DNA of 64,000 bases from Leptothrix cholodnii SP-6 (GTDB lineage: Bacteria; Pseudomonadota; Gammaproteobacteria; Burkholderiales; Burkholderiaceae_C), in assembly GCF_000019785.1 (NCBI RefSeq), contig NC_010524.1, positions 2,840,001-2,904,000 of the forward strand, in the 5' to 3' direction. Below are positions 1 to 8,923 of the stretch, in pieces. The notes beneath the pieces were generated by a model. That model saw nothing but the letters and a program-made list of their open reading frames with translations. It was not told where the DNA came from and did no database searches. Numbering within the stretch: the first letter of the stretch is position 1; every line of letters starts with the position of its first letter. The position numbers and the translations under genes were made by a program.

Positions 1-84
1 GACCGGGAACGGAACTGTGGCTGGAATCGATTGCAGCCGCGGGATTAGCACGTTCCGAGCCAGAGCTCGTCGACACGCGGACGC

Positions 85-534
85 TCAGCGCGACCGGTGT
101 CGCGCCAGTTCCTGAGCCACGGCCCGCCGGACGACGTCTCGCAAGGTGGCGGCGAGTTCGTCGCGGGTCTGTTCGATGAACGACTCCATCAGGCGTGCGA
201 ATGCCGGGCCGACGCTTTCACGCACCCGGAACTCGAACATGCGATCGATCTGGCGCTGGACGTCGAGCAGGACCCGCTGCGTGAGTTCGTCTTCGTCGAT
301 CGGGAACGCACCCACCGTCAGGCTGCCATCTGCCGCACCGGGCCCGCAACGGTCGTTCGACAGGTCCACCGGCAGGTCGACCTCGAGCGAATGCAGGGGC
401 ACCACATTCAAGGGCATGACATTCGCGCCGCGGGCACCGGCGGCCGGGCTGGCCTGGTCGGCGGCGACCGGCGCGGTCTCGGAGAAGCCGACCACCTCGG
501 TGAGCGTCGGGACGATGTCAGGAGGCGGACGCAT
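85..534 (-). CDS. Small hypothetical protein downstream of holC
   Basis: This encodes about 149 residues and I do not recognise the family. The N-terminal half is Pro/Ala-rich and low in complexity. From about residue 80 it becomes an acidic, amphipathic helix-rich segment with motifs such as QRQIDRMFEFRVRE and ELAATLRDVV, suggesting a coiled-coil or oligomerising tail. No signal peptide or membrane segment is visible. The ATG at 534 is preferred because it lies 8 bases after the holC stop. An in-frame ATG at 600 would overlap holC. It sits last in a pepA-holC-this-gene minus-strand run, a place where Burkholderiales often carry a short acidic protein before valS. Function unknown. Confidence 0.6.
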   Translation of the reverse strand: MRPPPDIVPTLTEVVGFSETAPVAADQASPAAGARGANVMPLNVVPLHSLEVDLPVDLSNDRCGPGAADGSLTVGAFPIDEDELTQRVLLDVQRQIDRMFEFRVRESVGPAFARLMESFIEQTRDELAATLRDVVRRAVAQELARHRSR

Positions 535-542
535 GGTGGCGC

Positions 543-980
543 TCAAGGTCGCACCTCGTGGCGTTCGATGGCGGCGCCCAGGCTGGCGTAGTGACGCCAA
601 CGCAGGCGGGCCTGCGAACGATCGGCCTCGGAGCGCCCGACCACCTCGATGACGCGCGCGAACTGCGATGCACAGTCGGGCACCTGTTCGGCCAGGTTCA
701 GGAGCACGTCATGTCCGGCCTGTGTGCCGGCCTGATCGAGCAGGACGATCGGTGTCGCCTTCAATCGTGCGGGCAGGCGATCGGCCGAAACCCCGCGCCA
801 GTGCGGCACGAAATCGATCGGATCGAAGATCCACAACTGGCGATCGAGTTCACCCAGCGCCGCGGAATCGCCTGTCACGGCGACCCGTGCGCCGGCCCGG
901 CAGGCCTTGCGCAGCAAGCGGCAGGTGTAGTCCTGCCGTTGCGGCACGTTGAAGTGAAAGGCCACCGCCCCCATCGCCAT
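543..980 (-). CDS. holC: DNA polymerase III chi subunit
   Basis: This 145-residue protein matches HolC in length and pattern: an N-terminal FHFNVPQ segment, a central LDRQLWIFDP motif and a FVPH segment. Chi is the clamp-loader subunit that joins polymerase III holoenzyme to single-strand binding protein at the lagging strand. The ATG at 980 is chosen because it starts 8 bases after the pepA stop, and the protein begins MAMGAVAFHF as in the family. A second ATG two codons later is equally possible. The pepA-holC order is widely conserved in proteobacteria and supports the call. Confidence 0.9.
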   Translation of the reverse strand: MAMGAVAFHFNVPQRQDYTCRLLRKACRAGARVAVTGDSAALGELDRQLWIFDPIDFVPHWRGVSADRLPARLKATPIVLLDQAGTQAGHDVLLNLAEQVPDCASQFARVIEVVGRSEADRSQARLRWRHYASLGAAIERHEVRP

Positions 981-988
981 GACACGCC

Positions 989-2449
989 TCAGCCTGCGTG
1001 CGAGAGCACGAAGTGGGTCAGCAAGGGCACCGGCCGACCGGTCGATCCCTTGGCCGCGCCGCTCTTCCAGGCGGTGCCGGCGATGTCGAGGTGCGCCCAG
1101 CGGTAGGCCGCGGTGTAGCGCTTGAGGAACATCGCCGCCGTGATGGCGCCGCCGGCACGCGGGCCGACGTTGCCCATGTCGGCGAAGTTGCTCTTCAGGG
1201 CCTCGTCGTATTCGTCGAGCAGCGGCATGCGCCACGCAGGATCGAGGGCACCCAGGCCGGCAGCGAGCAGGCCGTCCGCGAGCGCATCGTCGGCACTGAA
1301 CAGGCCGCTCAGATGGTGGCCGAGCGCGACCACGCAGGCGCCGGTGAGCGTGGCGATGTCGACCACCGCGGCAGGCTTGAAGCGCTCGACGTAGGTCAGC
1401 GCATCGCACAGGATCAGGCGGCCTTCGGCGTCGGTGTTGAGCACCTCGATGGTCTGGCCGGACATGCTCGTGACGACGTCGCCCGGCTTGACCGCGCGGC
1501 CGCTGGGCATGTTCTCGCAGGTCGGAATCACGCCGATCAGGTTGACCTTGGGCTTGAGCGCGGCCACGGCGCGCATCGTGCCGAGCACGCTGGCGGCGCC
1601 ACCCATGTCGAACTTCATCTCGTCCATCTCGGCCGCCGGCTTGATCGAGATGCCGCCGGTGTCGAACGTGATGCCCTTGCCCACCAGCACCAGCGGAGCG
1701 TCCTTCTTGGCGCCACCTTCGTAGTGCAGCACGATGAACTGCGGCGGCTCGTCGGAGCCCTGTGCGACGGCCAGGAACGCGCCCATGCCGAGCTTCTCGA
1801 TCGCCTTGCGGTCGAGCACCTCGATCTTCAGGCCCTGCTCGCGCGCCAGGATGCGGGCCTGCTCGGCCAGCATCGTCGGGGTGCAATGGTTGCCGGGCCG
1901 GTTGGCCACTTCACGCGCCAGCGTCACGCCGGCGGCAATCGCCTTGCCACGCAGGATGCCGGCACGCACCGACGCCGCGCCGGCCTTGTCGCAGGCCAGC
2001 TGGAGCTTGACCAGCGCGGCCGCCGGCGGCGCGCTCGGCTTGCTGTGCCGGTAGGTGTAGAGCGCGTCGGCCAGTGCGGTGACCGCCGCTTCCGCATGCT
2101 CGGCGCCGAGCGGACCGGGCCCGGCCCAGGCCAGCACGGCGCCGGCTGCGCCGCTGGACTTCACTGCCGACAAGGCCCCGGCAACCGCCTTCTTGTAGGC
2201 CTTGACGGAAGCATCGGCCGCGACGGACAGCACCAGGCGCGATGCCTTCAGGCCCGTCGGCCGATGAATGTAGAGAACCTTGCCCGCCTTGAGTTCGAGA
2301 TCGCCGTGACGCACGGCGTCGTGCGCAAGATCGGACAACACCGGTGGCAATTGCCATGCAGACGCATCGGCGGACAACACGACCACCAAGGCTGCGGCGG
2401 CTTGTCCGGGCAGATCCTCGTTGGCAACCTGGAGGGCTCGAACGTCCAT
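989..2449 (-). CDS. pepA: Leucyl aminopeptidase (M17 family)
   Basis: This cytosolic dimetal aminopeptidase of 486 residues is close to the usual 490-505. The C-terminal catalytic domain carries the lysine-containing GKGITFDTGG segment and the M17 signature NTDAEGRL, which supply the two-metal site. The N-terminal 160 residues form the usual variable domain. In E. coli PepA also acts as a DNA-binding protein, but that cannot be judged here. It is first in the pepA-holC run and diverges from lptF. Only 27 bases separate the two start codons, so the two promoters must overlap coding sequence. Confidence 0.95.
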   Translation of the reverse strand: MDVRALQVANEDLPGQAAAALVVVLSADASAWQLPPVLSDLAHDAVRHGDLELKAGKVLYIHRPTGLKASRLVLSVAADASVKAYKKAVAGALSAVKSSGAAGAVLAWAGPGPLGAEHAEAAVTALADALYTYRHSKPSAPPAAALVKLQLACDKAGAASVRAGILRGKAIAAGVTLAREVANRPGNHCTPTMLAEQARILAREQGLKIEVLDRKAIEKLGMGAFLAVAQGSDEPPQFIVLHYEGGAKKDAPLVLVGKGITFDTGGISIKPAAEMDEMKFDMGGAASVLGTMRAVAALKPKVNLIGVIPTCENMPSGRAVKPGDVVTSMSGQTIEVLNTDAEGRLILCDALTYVERFKPAAVVDIATLTGACVVALGHHLSGLFSADDALADGLLAAGLGALDPAWRMPLLDEYDEALKSNFADMGNVGPRAGGAITAAMFLKRYTAAYRWAHLDIAGTAWKSGAAKGSTGRPVPLLTHFVLSHAG

Positions 2450-2476
2450 AATTCCGTACTGATTTGAGACGGCTTG

Positions 2477-3571
2477 ATGTTATTCGATTCCACATTGCGT
2501 AAAGAGTTGTCACGCAGCTTCGGCGGCACGCTGATCGTGATCCTGACCATCGTGCTGACGATGATGCTGATCCGCACGCTCGGCCAGGCCGCGCTCGGCC
2601 GCGTCTCGCCGCAGGACGTGGTGCTGCTGCTCGGCTACACCAGCCTGGGACACCTGCCGACGATGCTGTGCCTGTCGCTGTTCGTCGCGGTGGTCTCCAC
2701 CCTGACCCGCATGTACGGCGACAGCGAGATGACGATCTGGTTCGCCAGCGGCGTGTCGCTGACACGCTTCGTGCGGCCGGTGGTGCGCTTCGGCACGCCG
2801 ATCGTGTTCTTCGTCGCGGCCCTGCTGCTGTTCGTGTGGCCCTGGTCGAACCGCAATATCAGCGAACTGCGCGGTCGCTACGAGCAACGCTCGGATCTGT
2901 CGCGGGTCGCGCCGGGCCAGTTCCAGACCTCCAGCAACGGCCAGCGGGTCTTCTTCATCGACAAGCAGTCACCCGACGCCGGCACCGGACGCAACATCTT
3001 CATCCTCGATCAGCGTGTCGACCGCGAGTCGGTCACCAGCGCGCAGACCGGCCGCATCGACCTGCCTGACGCAGACGACACGCACCGCCGCCTGGTGCTC
3101 GACAACGGCGCCCGCACCGACCTCGACCTGAAGGGCGAGACCCGCACGATCTCGCGCTTCGACCAGTACAGCATCCGCATCAGCGAGAAGGCGCTCACCC
3201 GCATCGACGAGCCGCCGCCCAAGGCGCGCTCGAGCTTCGACCTGCTGCTCAGCAGCGACCCCAAGGTGCGCGCCGAACTGGCCTGGCGCGTCGGCATGGT
3301 GCTGGGCGGCATCAATCTGATGCTGCTCGGACTGGGCCTTGCGCAAGGCGGGCCACGCAGCGGTTCGGGCTGGACGCTGCTGCTGGCGCTGCTGAGCTTC
3401 GTCGTCTACTTCAACCTCATCAGCCTCAGCCAGGCCTGGGTGGCATCGGCCAGACTGAGCCTGGGCACGGCCCTGGCGAGCGTGCACGGCGGCGTGTTCG
3501 TGCTGTGCGCCGCCCTGCTGTGGTGGCGGGTGCGCGGCAAGGCCAGCTGGCGGCCGCTGCGCCCGGCCTGA
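2477..3571 (+). CDS. lptF: LPS export ABC transporter permease LptF
   Basis: This inner-membrane permease of 364 residues has the YjgP/YjgQ layout. Three N-terminal membrane segments (about residues 14-34, 50-75 and 95-115) are followed by a periplasmic beta-jellyroll domain (about 125-260) and three C-terminal membrane segments. With LptG and the LptB ATPase it extracts LPS from the inner membrane and feeds it to LptC/A. The ATG at 2477 is preferred to the TTG just before it. The first dozen codons (TTA, GAT, ACA, TTG, CGT, AAA) are AT-rich, unlike the rest of the gene, probably because the pepA promoter lies inside them. It is 12 bases upstream of lptG. Confidence 0.93.
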   Translation: MLFDSTLRKELSRSFGGTLIVILTIVLTMMLIRTLGQAALGRVSPQDVVLLLGYTSLGHLPTMLCLSLFVAVVSTLTRMYGDSEMTIWFASGVSLTRFVRPVVRFGTPIVFFVAALLLFVWPWSNRNISELRGRYEQRSDLSRVAPGQFQTSSNGQRVFFIDKQSPDAGTGRNIFILDQRVDRESVTSAQTGRIDLPDADDTHRRLVLDNGARTDLDLKGETRTISRFDQYSIRISEKALTRIDEPPPKARSSFDLLLSSDPKVRAELAWRVGMVLGGINLMLLGLGLAQGGPRSGSGWTLLLALLSFVVYFNLISLSQAWVASARLSLGTALASVHGGVFVLCAALLWWRVRGKASWRPLRPA

Positions 3572-3583
3572 AGGGAGATCGAC

Positions 3584-4690
3584 ATGCACACGATCCGTCG
3601 ACTGCTCTACCGCGAGATCCTCGGCGCCACCGGCTACGTGATGGTGGCGTTCCTGGGCCTGTTCTTCTTCATCGACTTCATGGCCGAGCTCGAGAACATC
3701 GGCCAGCACGGCTACGGCGCGGCGCAGGCGGCGCTGGCCTGCCTGCTGCAGGTGCCCGGCCACGTCTACGAACTCGCGCCGATCGCGGTGCTGATCGGTG
3801 CGATCTACGCGCTGGCGAGGCTGGCGCATTCGTCGGAGTTCACCATCTTGCGCACCGGCGGGCTCGGCCCCGGGCTGGCGCTGCTGCTGCTCACCTGGCT
3901 GGGCCTGGGGTTTGCCGCCATCACCTTCGTGATCGGCGACTTCGTCGCGCCCTGGTGCGACACCCAGGCGACCCTGCTGCAGGCGCGCGCCAGCGGCAAC
4001 CTGAGCGTGGCCAGCGGCGGCGCCTGGCTCAAGGACAGCGCCAGCGCGGCCGATGGCGAGCATCGCTACACCGTCAACTTCGCCGCCGCTCGCAGCGACG
4101 GCGAACTGGAGAAGGTGCGCATCTTCGAGTTCGGCCCCAAGGGCGCCCTGATCACCCGCACCACGGCCGAACGCGCGGTCATCGGCGACGACGGCACCTG
4201 GCAGCTCACCGACGTGCGGATCTCGCACTGGACCAGCGACCACACGCCGCGCCTCGATGCCGACGAGAAGCTCGCCAGCCACGTCTGGCAATCGGGCCTG
4301 ACGCGCAACGTGGTGGCCGCCGCGGTGCTGCCGCTGCGCACCATGTCGACGCTGGCGCTCTACAACTACATGACCCACCTGGCCGATCACGAACAGGCCG
4401 CGCAGCGTTACGAGATCCAGTTCTGGAAGAAGGCGCTCTACCCCTTCGCCTGCCTCGTGATGATGGGCCTGGCGCTGCCGTTCGCCTACCTGCACGGGCG
4501 CAGCGGCGGCATCGGCCTGATGGTGTTCGGCGGCATCATGCTGGGCATCGGCTTCGTGCTGCTCAACAACCTGTCGAGCCACCTCGGGCTGCTGCAGAAC
4601 TGGACGCCCTGGCTCGCCGCCAGCGCGCCGAGCGCGATCTTCCTCCTCCTGTCGCTGGCCGCTTTCAGCTGGCTGGTGCGCTACCGCTAG
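3584..4690 (+). CDS. lptG: LPS export ABC transporter permease LptG
   Basis: This 368-residue YjgP/YjgQ-family permease is the partner of LptF in the LptB2FG complex. Membrane helices lie at both ends, with a periplasmic domain between about residues 125 and 265. The stretch LPLRTMSTLALYNYMTHL leads into the second helical bundle. The ATG at 3584 has a good AGGGAG ribosome site 6 bases upstream and follows lptF by 12 bases, so the two are co-transcribed. No anomalies. Confidence 0.93.
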   Translation: MHTIRRLLYREILGATGYVMVAFLGLFFFIDFMAELENIGQHGYGAAQAALACLLQVPGHVYELAPIAVLIGAIYALARLAHSSEFTILRTGGLGPGLALLLLTWLGLGFAAITFVIGDFVAPWCDTQATLLQARASGNLSVASGGAWLKDSASAADGEHRYTVNFAAARSDGELEKVRIFEFGPKGALITRTTAERAVIGDDGTWQLTDVRISHWTSDHTPRLDADEKLASHVWQSGLTRNVVAAAVLPLRTMSTLALYNYMTHLADHEQAAQRYEIQFWKKALYPFACLVMMGLALPFAYLHGRSGGIGLMVFGGIMLGIGFVLLNNLSSHLGLLQNWTPWLAASAPSAIFLLLSLAAFSWLVRYR

Positions 4691-4701
4691 AACCCTCTCC
4701 C

Positions 4702-5097
4702 ATGCAAGGCATCCTTCTTTTCGCCCACGGCGCCCGTGACCCGGCCTGGGCGCGGCCCTTCGAAGCCATCGCCGCGCAGATGCGCGCCGCCGCGCCGGGC
4801 ACGCCGGTGGCGCTGGGTTTCCTCGAACTGATGCAGCCCGACTTCGGCGTCGCCAGCAGCGCCCTGATCGAGGCCGGCTGCACGCAACTGCAGGTGGTGC
4901 CGCTGTTCCTCGGCGCCGGCGGCCATGTGCGCCGTGACCTGCCGCTGCTGATCGAGCAGGCGCAGGCTCGCCATCCGGGCGTGGTGATCGCCGCGACGCC
5001 GGCCATCGGCGAGACCGAGGTCGTGACACGCGCGATCGCGCTGGCCGCGCTCGACCTGGCACGCGGCCACGCCTCGACAGCGGGCGCCGGTGCATGA
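4702..5097 (+). CDS. cbiX: CbiX-type sirohydrochlorin chelatase (short form)
   Basis: This 131-residue single-domain chelatase of the CbiX-small type inserts cobalt or iron into sirohydrochlorin, the siroheme/cobalamin precursor. Two metal-handling histidines are visible: His9 in LFAHGARDP, and the one in LGAGGHVRRD. The family motif PLFLGAGGH is intact. It starts 11 bases after lptG and its stop overlaps the next start (ATGA). That links it to the CysB-type regulator and suggests a role in siroheme supply for sulfite reduction. Whether it handles Co or Fe cannot be told from sequence. Confidence 0.85.
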   Translation: MQGILLFAHGARDPAWARPFEAIAAQMRAAAPGTPVALGFLELMQPDFGVASSALIEAGCTQLQVVPLFLGAGGHVRRDLPLLIEQAQARHPGVVIAATPAIGETEVVTRAIALAALDLARGHASTAGAGA

Positions 5098-6059
5098 ACC
5101 TGCACCAGTTCCGCTTCGTGCAGGAGGCCGCGCGCCGCAACCTCAACCTGACCGAAACCGCCAAGGCGCTGCACACCTCGCAGCCTGGCATCTCGAAGGC
5201 CATCCTCGAACTCGAGGAAGAGCTCGGCGTCGACATCTTCGTGCGCCACGGCAAGCGCCTCAAGCGCATCACCGAGCCGGGCCAGCAGGTGCTGAAGTCG
5301 ATCGAGGTGATCATGCGCGAGGTCGTCAACCTCAAGCGCATCGGCGACGACTTCTCGCTGCAGGACGTCGGCACGTTGTCGATCGCAGCCACCCACACGC
5401 AGGCCCGTTACGTGCTGCCGGCGCCGGTGGCGGCGCTGCGCAGCAGCTACCCGAAGGTCTCGGTCAGCCTGCACCAGGGCACGCCCGACCAGGTGGCGCA
5501 GATGGTGCTCGACGACGCCGCCGAAGTGGGCATGGCGACCGAGCGCCTGATGCAGTACGAAGACCTCGTCACGCTGCCGTGTTACGAGTGGCGCCACGTC
5601 GCGGTGATGCCGGCCGACCACCCGCTGGCGCTGGTCGAGCGCATCAGCCTGGAACAGCTCGCACACGAACCGCTGATCTCCTACCACCCGTCGTTCACCG
5701 GCCGCAGCAAGATCGACGCGGCCTTCGAGGCGCGCAACCTCAAGCCGCAGATCGCGCTCGAGGCGATCGACTCCGACGTCATCAAGACCTACGTGCGCCT
5801 GGGCCTGGGCGTGGGCATCGTGGCCGAGATGGCGGTGCGCGACGACCCGATCTGCGGCCCCGGCGGCGAGCTGGTGGCCCGGCCGGTGGGGCACCTGTTC
5901 GGCCCCAGCGTGGCGCGCATCGCCTTCAAGCGCAGCGCCTACCTGCGTCACTTCGTCTATGCGTTTGCCGAGCTGCTGTCCGAGCGGCTGTCGCGCGCCC
6001 TGATCATGCGGGTGATGCAAGGCTCGACCGAAAGCGGCAACGCCGCCGACGCCATGTGA
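5094..6059 (+). CDS. cysB: CysB-family LysR transcriptional regulator
   Basis: The protein has 321 residues, near the E. coli CysB length of 324. The N-terminal winged helix contains the recognition region LHTSQPGISKAILELEEELG. A periplasmic-binding-protein-like effector domain follows (about residues 90-300), with the conserved segments TTHTQARY-like AATHTQARYVLP and YHPSFTGRSKID that bind the sulfur-related ligand. It probably activates sulfate assimilation genes in response to O- or N-acetylserine. It overlaps cbiX by four bases. A Cbl-type paralogue remains possible. Confidence 0.88.
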   Translation: MNLHQFRFVQEAARRNLNLTETAKALHTSQPGISKAILELEEELGVDIFVRHGKRLKRITEPGQQVLKSIEVIMREVVNLKRIGDDFSLQDVGTLSIAATHTQARYVLPAPVAALRSSYPKVSVSLHQGTPDQVAQMVLDDAAEVGMATERLMQYEDLVTLPCYEWRHVAVMPADHPLALVERISLEQLAHEPLISYHPSFTGRSKIDAAFEARNLKPQIALEAIDSDVIKTYVRLGLGVGIVAEMAVRDDPICGPGGELVARPVGHLFGPSVARIAFKRSAYLRHFVYAFAELLSERLSRALIMRVMQGSTESGNAADAM

Positions 6060-6103
6060 ACACCCGCACAAGCCACCGCCCCGCGACCTGAACCCCGAGC
6101 ACC

Positions 6104-7294
6104 ATGACCCTCGCCCTGCCCGCCTCGATGCCCGTCCCCGTCAGCCGCCTGCCCGCGGTCGGCACGACCATCTTCACCGTGATGTCGGCCCTTGCACAGG
6201 AGACCGGCGCGGTCAACCTCGGCCAGGGGTTCCCGGATTTCGACGGCGACCCGCGCCTGATGCAGGCAGTCAAGGACGCGCTCGACGCCGGCCACAACCA
6301 GTACCCGCCGATGGCCGGCGTGGCGCTGCTGCGCGAGGCGATCGCTGCCAAGATCGAGACACTCTACGGCCAGCGCTACGACGCCGGCAGCGAGATCACC
6401 GTCACCGCCGGCGCCACCCAGGCGATCCTGACCACCGTGCTGGCGCTGGTGCATCCGGGCGACGAGGTGATCGTGCTCGAGCCCTGCTACGACAGCTACG
6501 AGCCGAGCATCACGCTGGCCGGCGCGCGCACGGTGCACGTGCCGCTCACGCCGGGCACGTTCCGGCCCGATTTCGAGCGCCTGGCCGCCGCCATCACGCC
6601 GCGCACCCGGGCGCTGATCGTGAACACGCCGCACAACCCCAGCGGCACGGTCTGGACCGAAGCCGAGATGCGCACGCTCGCCGAGCTGCTGCGCCCGACG
6701 CCGATCATCCTGATCGCCGACGAGGTCTACGAGCACATGGTGTATGACGGCGCGGCACACCAGAGCGTGGCGCGTTATCCGGAGCTGGCGGCGCGCAGCG
6801 TGCTGATCTCGAGCTTCGGCAAGACCTATCACGTGACGGGCTGGAAAGTGGCGTTCGCGGCCGCGCCGGCCGCGCTCAGCGCCGAGTTCCGCAAGGTGCA
6901 CCAGTTCAACGTGTTCACGGTCAACACGCCGATGCAGTACGCGCTGGCCGCCTACATGGCCGATGCGGCGCCCTACCTCGGGCTGGCGGCGTTCTATCAG
7001 CGCAAGCGGGACCTGTTCCGCGCCGGCCTGACGCAGACCGGCCTGCGGCTGCTGCCGTGCGAGGGCACGTATTTCCAGTGTGTCGACTACAGCGGCCTGC
7101 CCGCCGCGGTGGCCACCCTGCCGGAGGCCGATTTCTGCCGCTGGCTGACGCGCGAGGTCGGCGTGGCGGCGATTCCGCTGTCGGCCTTCTATCGCGACGG
7201 CTTCAACCAGCAGGTCGCACGGCTGTGTTTTGCCAAGCGTGACGAGACCCTGCAACTCGCGCTCGGCCGCCTGCAGCAGCACCTGCCGGGCTGA
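6104..7294 (+). CDS. PLP-dependent aminotransferase, methionine aminotransferase-like
   Basis: This 396-residue class I/II aminotransferase resembles the YbdL/methionine aminotransferase group. Visible family features are NLGQGFPDF near the start, the NTPHNPSGTVW segment, the ADEVYEH motif (Asp contacting the PLP ring nitrogen) and the PLP-binding lysine in SSFGKTYHVTGWK. It probably moves the amino group between methionine or an aromatic amino acid and a 2-oxo acid. Exact substrate preference cannot be read. ATG 6104 follows the regulator by 44 bases, so read-through is possible. Confidence 0.88.
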   Translation: MTLALPASMPVPVSRLPAVGTTIFTVMSALAQETGAVNLGQGFPDFDGDPRLMQAVKDALDAGHNQYPPMAGVALLREAIAAKIETLYGQRYDAGSEITVTAGATQAILTTVLALVHPGDEVIVLEPCYDSYEPSITLAGARTVHVPLTPGTFRPDFERLAAAITPRTRALIVNTPHNPSGTVWTEAEMRTLAELLRPTPIILIADEVYEHMVYDGAAHQSVARYPELAARSVLISSFGKTYHVTGWKVAFAAAPAALSAEFRKVHQFNVFTVNTPMQYALAAYMADAAPYLGLAAFYQRKRDLFRAGLTQTGLRLLPCEGTYFQCVDYSGLPAAVATLPEADFCRWLTREVGVAAIPLSAFYRDGFNQQVARLCFAKRDETLQLALGRLQQHLPG

Positions 7295-7324
7295 AGCGCC
7301 GCAGCGGCTCGACCGGCCCAGGCG

Positions 7325-8170
7325 TCAGAGCTTGTGATCGGTCGGGATGCCGATGCTGAAATTGGTCATCAGCTCGTCGTCCGCGTCGACCGACAGCTCC
7401 TCGGCGCTGACGCCCGGATCGGCGACCAGCGACGCCTGCGGCACGCCTTCGACACCCGGCTGACGGGTCTGCGTGAGGCCGGCCAGACCCACCTCGACCG
7501 GACGCAGCCCGGCGCGTGAAACCACCCGCAGCGCGCTGTCGGCCGCCGCGTCGATCAGCTGGCGAACCCCTTCGAGCAGCTTGTCGTCGAGCGCACGTGC
7601 CTCGGTGCGCAGGTAGAGCCGCCCGCGCAATGTCATCAGCACCAGCGGCGCGTCGGCGCTCAGCCAGCGCTCGCGGGCGCGGATCAGCCGACCGGCGAGT
7701 TCACCCTCGACCCAGCGGCGCGCATGCGGCGGCGATGCCGCCATCACGAGAAACGCATCGCCGAAAGCCGCCGGCGCCGCCAGCGCAACCGGATCGAACA
7801 TCGCCAGCCAGCGCGCCTCTTCGGGCATGGAGGCGTCGATCTCGGTCTGCTGATCGCGGGTGAGCTGGTCGTAGGCCTGGGTTTCGAGCCGCTCGGCCAG
7901 CGCGCGGCTCATCACCAGCATCTCGAGCGCCTCCGGCAGCGCCAGTTCGACCCGCACGCGCAGTTCACGGTGGTGGATGTAGTCGCGCTGCGCGGGGCCC
8001 CACTCGAGCCGGGCCGGCAGGCCCTGGCTGCGGAACTCGAGCACGCAGCCGCTGCCGTCGCGCACCCGCTTGATCGTCTCGCCGCGCTGGCGCGCCCAGT
8101 CCTCCATCAGACGAGAGTCGGTATCGGGCGAGGGCCTGCGGCGCAGCAGGCGTGTCAAGGAGTCGAGCAT
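7325..8170 (-). CDS. Conserved hypothetical cytoplasmic protein
   Basis: The product has 281 residues and no domain I can name. It lacks a signal peptide and membrane segments. Charged, helix-rich stretches lie around residues 20-60 and 95-125. A shorter region (about 170-220) is rich in alternating hydrophobics, including LVLMTLRGRLYLRTEA. The last 30 residues are acidic. It converges with the aminotransferase 30 bases away and diverges from the GST gene 57 bases away, so it is a single-gene unit. Codon use matches its neighbours. Confidence 0.7.
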   Translation of the reverse strand: MLDSLTRLLRRRPSPDTDSRLMEDWARQRGETIKRVRDGSGCVLEFRSQGLPARLEWGPAQRDYIHHRELRVRVELALPEALEMLVMSRALAERLETQAYDQLTRDQQTEIDASMPEEARWLAMFDPVALAAPAAFGDAFLVMAASPPHARRWVEGELAGRLIRARERWLSADAPLVLMTLRGRLYLRTEARALDDKLLEGVRQLIDAAADSALRVVSRAGLRPVEVGLAGLTQTRQPGVEGVPQASLVADPGVSAEELSVDADDELMTNFSIGIPTDHKL

Positions 8171-8227
8171 GGCGTGGCCGTTTCAAATAAAGTGGGCTTC
8201 CCTCGTTCTTATCGACCGGCAACCGCA

Positions 8228-8923
8228 ATGATTGAACTCTACTCCTGGGCCACGCCCAACGGTCACAAGGTCCACATCATGCTCGAGGAGTGCGGACTGC
8301 CTTACCGGGTGCACCCGGTCGACATCGGTGCGGGCGACCAGTTCGATCCCGATTTTCTCGCCATCAGCCCGAACAACAAGATCCCGGCGATCACCGATCC
8401 CGACGGGCCGGACGGCAAACCGATCTCGCTGTTCGAGTCGGGCGCGATCCTGCTGTACCTGGCCGGCAAGACCGGACGCCTGCTGCCCGCCGACACCGCC
8501 GGCAAGTACGAGGTGCTGCAGTGGCTGATGTTCCAGATGGGCGGCGTCGGCCCGATGCTGGGCCAGGCGCACCACTTCCGGATCTATGCGCCCGAGAAGG
8601 TGCCCTACGCGATCGATCGCTACACCAACGAGGCGAAACGGCTGTACCAGGTGATGAACAAGCGCCTGGCCAGATCGAAGTACATCGGCGGGCCGACCTA
8701 TTCGATCGCCGACATCGCCATCTACCCCTGGCTGCGCTCCTGGAAGAACCAGGGCATCGACTGGAGCGACTACCCGCACCTCAAGGGCTGGTTCGACGAG
8801 ATCGGCGCCCGGCCTGCGGTGCAGCGCGGCGTCGAGGTGCTGGCCGCCCGGCGCAAGCCGATCACCGGCGACAAGGAACGCGAGATCCTGTTCGGCCAGT
8901 CACAGCTGAACCAGCACCGCTGA
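8228..8923 (+). CDS. yfcG: YfcG-like glutathione-dependent disulfide oxidoreductase
   Basis: This 231-residue glutathione S-transferase-fold protein resembles E. coli YfcG along its whole length. The N-terminal thioredoxin-like domain starts MIELYSWATPNGHK. The Thr and Asn of TPNGHK are the residues that hold glutathione disulfide in YfcG, in place of a catalytic Cys or Ser. Other shared segments are ISPNNKIPAI, LFESGAILLYLA and GGPTYSIADIA in the helical C-terminal domain. YfcG reduces small disulfides with glutathione. The stop codon directly abuts the stop codon of the opposite-strand transglutaminase gene. Confidence 0.88.
   Translation: MIELYSWATPNGHKVHIMLEECGLPYRVHPVDIGAGDQFDPDFLAISPNNKIPAITDPDGPDGKPISLFESGAILLYLAGKTGRLLPADTAGKYEVLQWLMFQMGGVGPMLGQAHHFRIYAPEKVPYAIDRYTNEAKRLYQVMNKRLARSKYIGGPTYSIADIAIYPWLRSWKNQGIDWSDYPHLKGWFDEIGARPAVQRGVEVLAARRKPITGDKEREILFGQSQLNQHR

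Noticed and set aside
2969..5398. Minus-strand frame of about 800 codons across lptF, lptG, cbiX and cysB
   Set aside because: It runs antisense through four well-supported genes and has low-complexity Arg/Ala/Gln composition with no family features.
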